NCBI RefSeq assembly: GCF_000276665.1
Contig: NW_004955446.1
Span: 16,009,596-16,073,595, forward strand
Source: Chinchilla lanigera
Taxonomy: Eukaryota > Chordata > Mammalia > Rodentia > Chinchillidae
Direction: 5' to 3'
DNA: 64,000 bases
Shown: positions 61,731-64,000 of the stretch, piece after piece
How the letters are laid out: each line of letters starts with the position of its first letter
Numbering within the stretch: position 1 is the stretch's first letter
Program-made: the position numbers and the translations under genes
Notes under the pieces: model-generated
What the model was told of the DNA's origin: nothing
The model's database searches: none
The model's input: the letters and a program-made list of their open reading frames with translations, nothing else

Positions 61731-61972
61731 TAAATGGTGAACACTGCAAAATATTAGCTCATAGTATTGGTGCAGCAAGGGCAAAAGATGGTAACAAGAC
61801 ATTGCCCTTGATTTATAAGAGGTGATGAAAGTGATCATCAGAAATTTACACTCATGACAGAAAGGTAGATGAAGAGGCTGGAGAGGGGCAATGGCATGCT
61901 TATGGGGCCCAGTATGCCATGGTCAGATGCTAAGGCTCTTTCTCTAACGTGAGAAGAAGCATTGAAGAATAT

Positions 61973-62323
61973 TGTCTTGGTTACTTTTCTCTCATTGCTG
62001 GGACAAAATACCTGATGCCCAAAATTAAGCAAGGAAATGTTTATTTTGCTTCCAGTTTGCGGACATTTCAGTCCATACTTGGCAGGTTACAGGGTAGAGT
62101 GGCACATGACAGAGAGCTACAGCTCATGGAGGCAGAGCACAGCAAAAGCAACAAGGACTAAAAGGGAGGAATGGCTGCAAGCAGCCTCTTCCTCTCCCTT
62201 ACATATGCAAACTATCCACCCCAGGGCGGGTGTAGCTCTCACACCCATAATCAATCAAACTCTAAAAGCCTGCCCCCTGACTGCATGAGGCTTTGGGGGA
62301 ACACCCAGACACAAACCATGACA
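61973..62323 (-). mobile_element. ERVL-MaLR solo LTR with perfect target-site duplication
   Basis: 351 bases, the complement of TG at 62323 and CA at 61973. Inside: tctcattgctgggacaaaat, 'aacctgatgcccaaaattaagc'-type sequence, catttcagtccatacttggc. The AATAAA polyadenylation signal lies on the minus strand near 62040. Flanked by aatat at 61968-61972 and 62324-62328, exact. Solo LTRs arise by recombination between the two LTRs of a provirus, removing the interior. Confidence 0.93.
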
Positions 62324-62328
62324 AATAT

Positions 62329-62509
62329 AAAGGCAACATTGGAGAGAAAAAGGCTGGCTATTGTATTAGATTATTTAAACATCAGCAAAGGCAGATGTGA
62401 TGAAGTAAGAACATTTTTCACACAGTCTGAAAATTGAGCAACTATGTATGACCAAGGGTGGGGAGAATGGAATAGAGAAATTCTACAACTTTCTATCTTT
62501 TCTCCTGTT
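62329..62509. other. Non-coding, nothing recognised
   Basis: Short unique interval between the LTR and the L2 fragment. Confidence 0.4.
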
Positions 62510-62700
62510 TGGTTTCTTCACAGCACCTCTTTCTACCTAGCACCTGGCATATCTATTTGTTTATCTACTCCTACCACAATGTGAGTTTTGTGAGAATAAG
62601 AGTATTACCTATTTAACTCACTATTATGAATCCATCAGCTCCAGGCATGCCTGGCACAAGCAAGGCATAATAAACATTCATGGGCCCCATGAATCACGTA
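62510..62700 (+). mobile_element. L2 LINE 3' end
   Basis: ccacaatgtgagttttgtga, gaataagagtattacctatt, taactcactattatgaatcc, 'gcatgcctggcacaagcaaggcataataaacattcatggg' is the L2 3' terminal order. Confidence 0.65.
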
Positions 62701-63927
62701 TCAGTTAAGAACTAGCCACCATGGGGGAATACAATCGTGTTTATGACTTTCTGAGCACTTCTTGGGTGGACAGTGACCATGCCAACTGAGCAACCATAAC
62801 ATATGAAAACATTGAGGAAGGAATATGTTAACCCTAGCCTTTGATGTTTTGTGAGCTTTTTGGATGACTTGCTTTCTAAAATGATTGCTATCATAATATT
62901 TGATAATATTTGATTGTGACTTAAATGTCTTACTCCAAAGAATCTGCTTATTATTTTTCAATAATTGAATCAAGCTCCTCATTAAGCTACATCCCAGTTC
63001 TTATTTCTTATTTGAGACAAATCTTGCTAAGTGAAACATCATTAGCTTCTACTGAATCCAACTGACTACTGTTAGGCAAAGATTGGTATATCTGTTGGTA
63101 AAATACCACTATGTCTCTTTTCATCAGTTTTATACCTGAATATATCAATTTTATCCAAATTCTGAGAAAGTTGAACTGTTTCACTTTTTGGCTTTGTCTA
63201 TGAGAATCACATGGAATGGATTAAACCACTGGCATGCGTCACAGTTCTTATGTTGGATTGCAAAATATACTGTAGAAAAGGTGCCAAAGTGCTCGTTGCA
63301 ATGATTTTCAATTTTTATTTTTTGATCTTTTACTAACAATTTTTTTTCAGAAAATTTTCTTTCTTCATAGAGTCAGCAAGTAGATCCTCATCAATCAAAA
63401 ATTCTTACAATCTTTAAGGCCAGAAGCGTCGCTCAATAAGGTTAATGCTGACAGAGAGCTTTGGTGTATAGGGTCATACAGTTCGCTGAGGAAGACTGAC
63501 ACAGAATATTCTCCTTTCTACACTGTGCAAGCCATGTTAATAGGAAGTACCTACACAATGATAAATGAGTGAGAAGATGAATGAATAAATGAATGTCTCC
63601 TTCATGCAGGAGAATCTATGTTGTCATTAGGAATGATCTGAGGGGTCTCAAAATAATTGGCGTTATAGTCTTTATGTGTTAAAAATATAAATATAAACTC
63701 TGCTTAGACTGTTCTCCTCAAGGCTACATATTATATGCCTTAATAAGTAGAAGGGATCTGCTCAAAGCAATCTTCATCCTTTTCCTGCAGAAATGAAGTA
63801 TTTCAGAACCTTCAATCCTTTCCTTCCTCCCTTTTTTCTCCTTTCACTTTAGGATCGGCTTCAAATTTTTATATAGGGGATAATTTGAAGAGTAAGATAC
63901 TTGTAGTCAGCAACCTGTAAAATATTT
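62701..63927. other. Unique AT-rich DNA
   Basis: No gene or confident repeat. Confidence 0.5.
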
Positions 63928-64000
63928 CTTTTCTTTATTTTAAAAATAAAAGGAGGAAAACATTAACAGACAGATAACTTTTTACAAAATAGCAAAAGAA
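63928..64000 (-). mobile_element. L1 3' terminus, minus strand, runs off the window
   Basis: tcttttctttattttaaaaa then an A/C-rich stretch resembles positions 1-70 and 12068-12140, the inverted 3' terminus of the same L1 type. The rest would lie to the right of the window. Confidence 0.5.

Overview
The window is non-coding nuclear DNA from a mammal, most likely a rodent outside the mouse/rat family. It is AT-rich. No open reading frame looks like a real exon, and I see no bacterial-type genes, operons or CRISPR arrays. The rodent call rests on monomeric 7SL-derived B1 SINEs, tRNA-Ala-type ID SINEs, B1+ID composites (B4 type) and ERVL-MaLR LTRs, on top of old mammalian repeats (L2, MIR, L1M). 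The ID and B1 forms would suit a beaver/kangaroo-rat or squirrel-related lineage, but I cannot settle the species from the sequence alone.

Layout. 1-430: L1 3' end, minus strand. 430-10600: mostly unique AT-rich DNA with one young B1 (3514-3671) and an enhancer-like unique block (6130-7120). 10600-17210: old L2, L1, MIR and B4 pieces. 17210-25910: mostly unique, with microsatellites and a second enhancer-like block (21380-22520). 27225-27624: a U6 snRNA pseudogene joined to an L1 3' end with an A-rich tail. 30050-32496: a MaLR provirus-like element with both LTRs. 34850-38090: an ancient antisense L1 containing a younger L1 with an inverted 5' part, three ID elements and a B1. 38690-45060: old repeats, a 166-bp inverted-repeat structure and a probable old DNA transposon. 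45197-62323: three well-supported MaLR solo LTRs, all minus strand, one possible fourth, and several young ID elements. 58830-59930: further unique, enhancer-like sequence. 63928-64000: the 3' end of another minus-strand L1.

Nothing in the window works as a protein-coding pathway. What it records is retrotransposition: clean target-site duplications let several insertions be ordered in time, and the 34850-38090 block is a readable nest. The best items for a second look are the twin-primed L1 (35818-36710), the U6-L1 junction (27225-27624), the exact 21-bp inverted repeat (47902-47944), the 166-bp inverted repeat (39443-39608) and the unique enhancer-like blocks. I found no convincing undescribed biological system.
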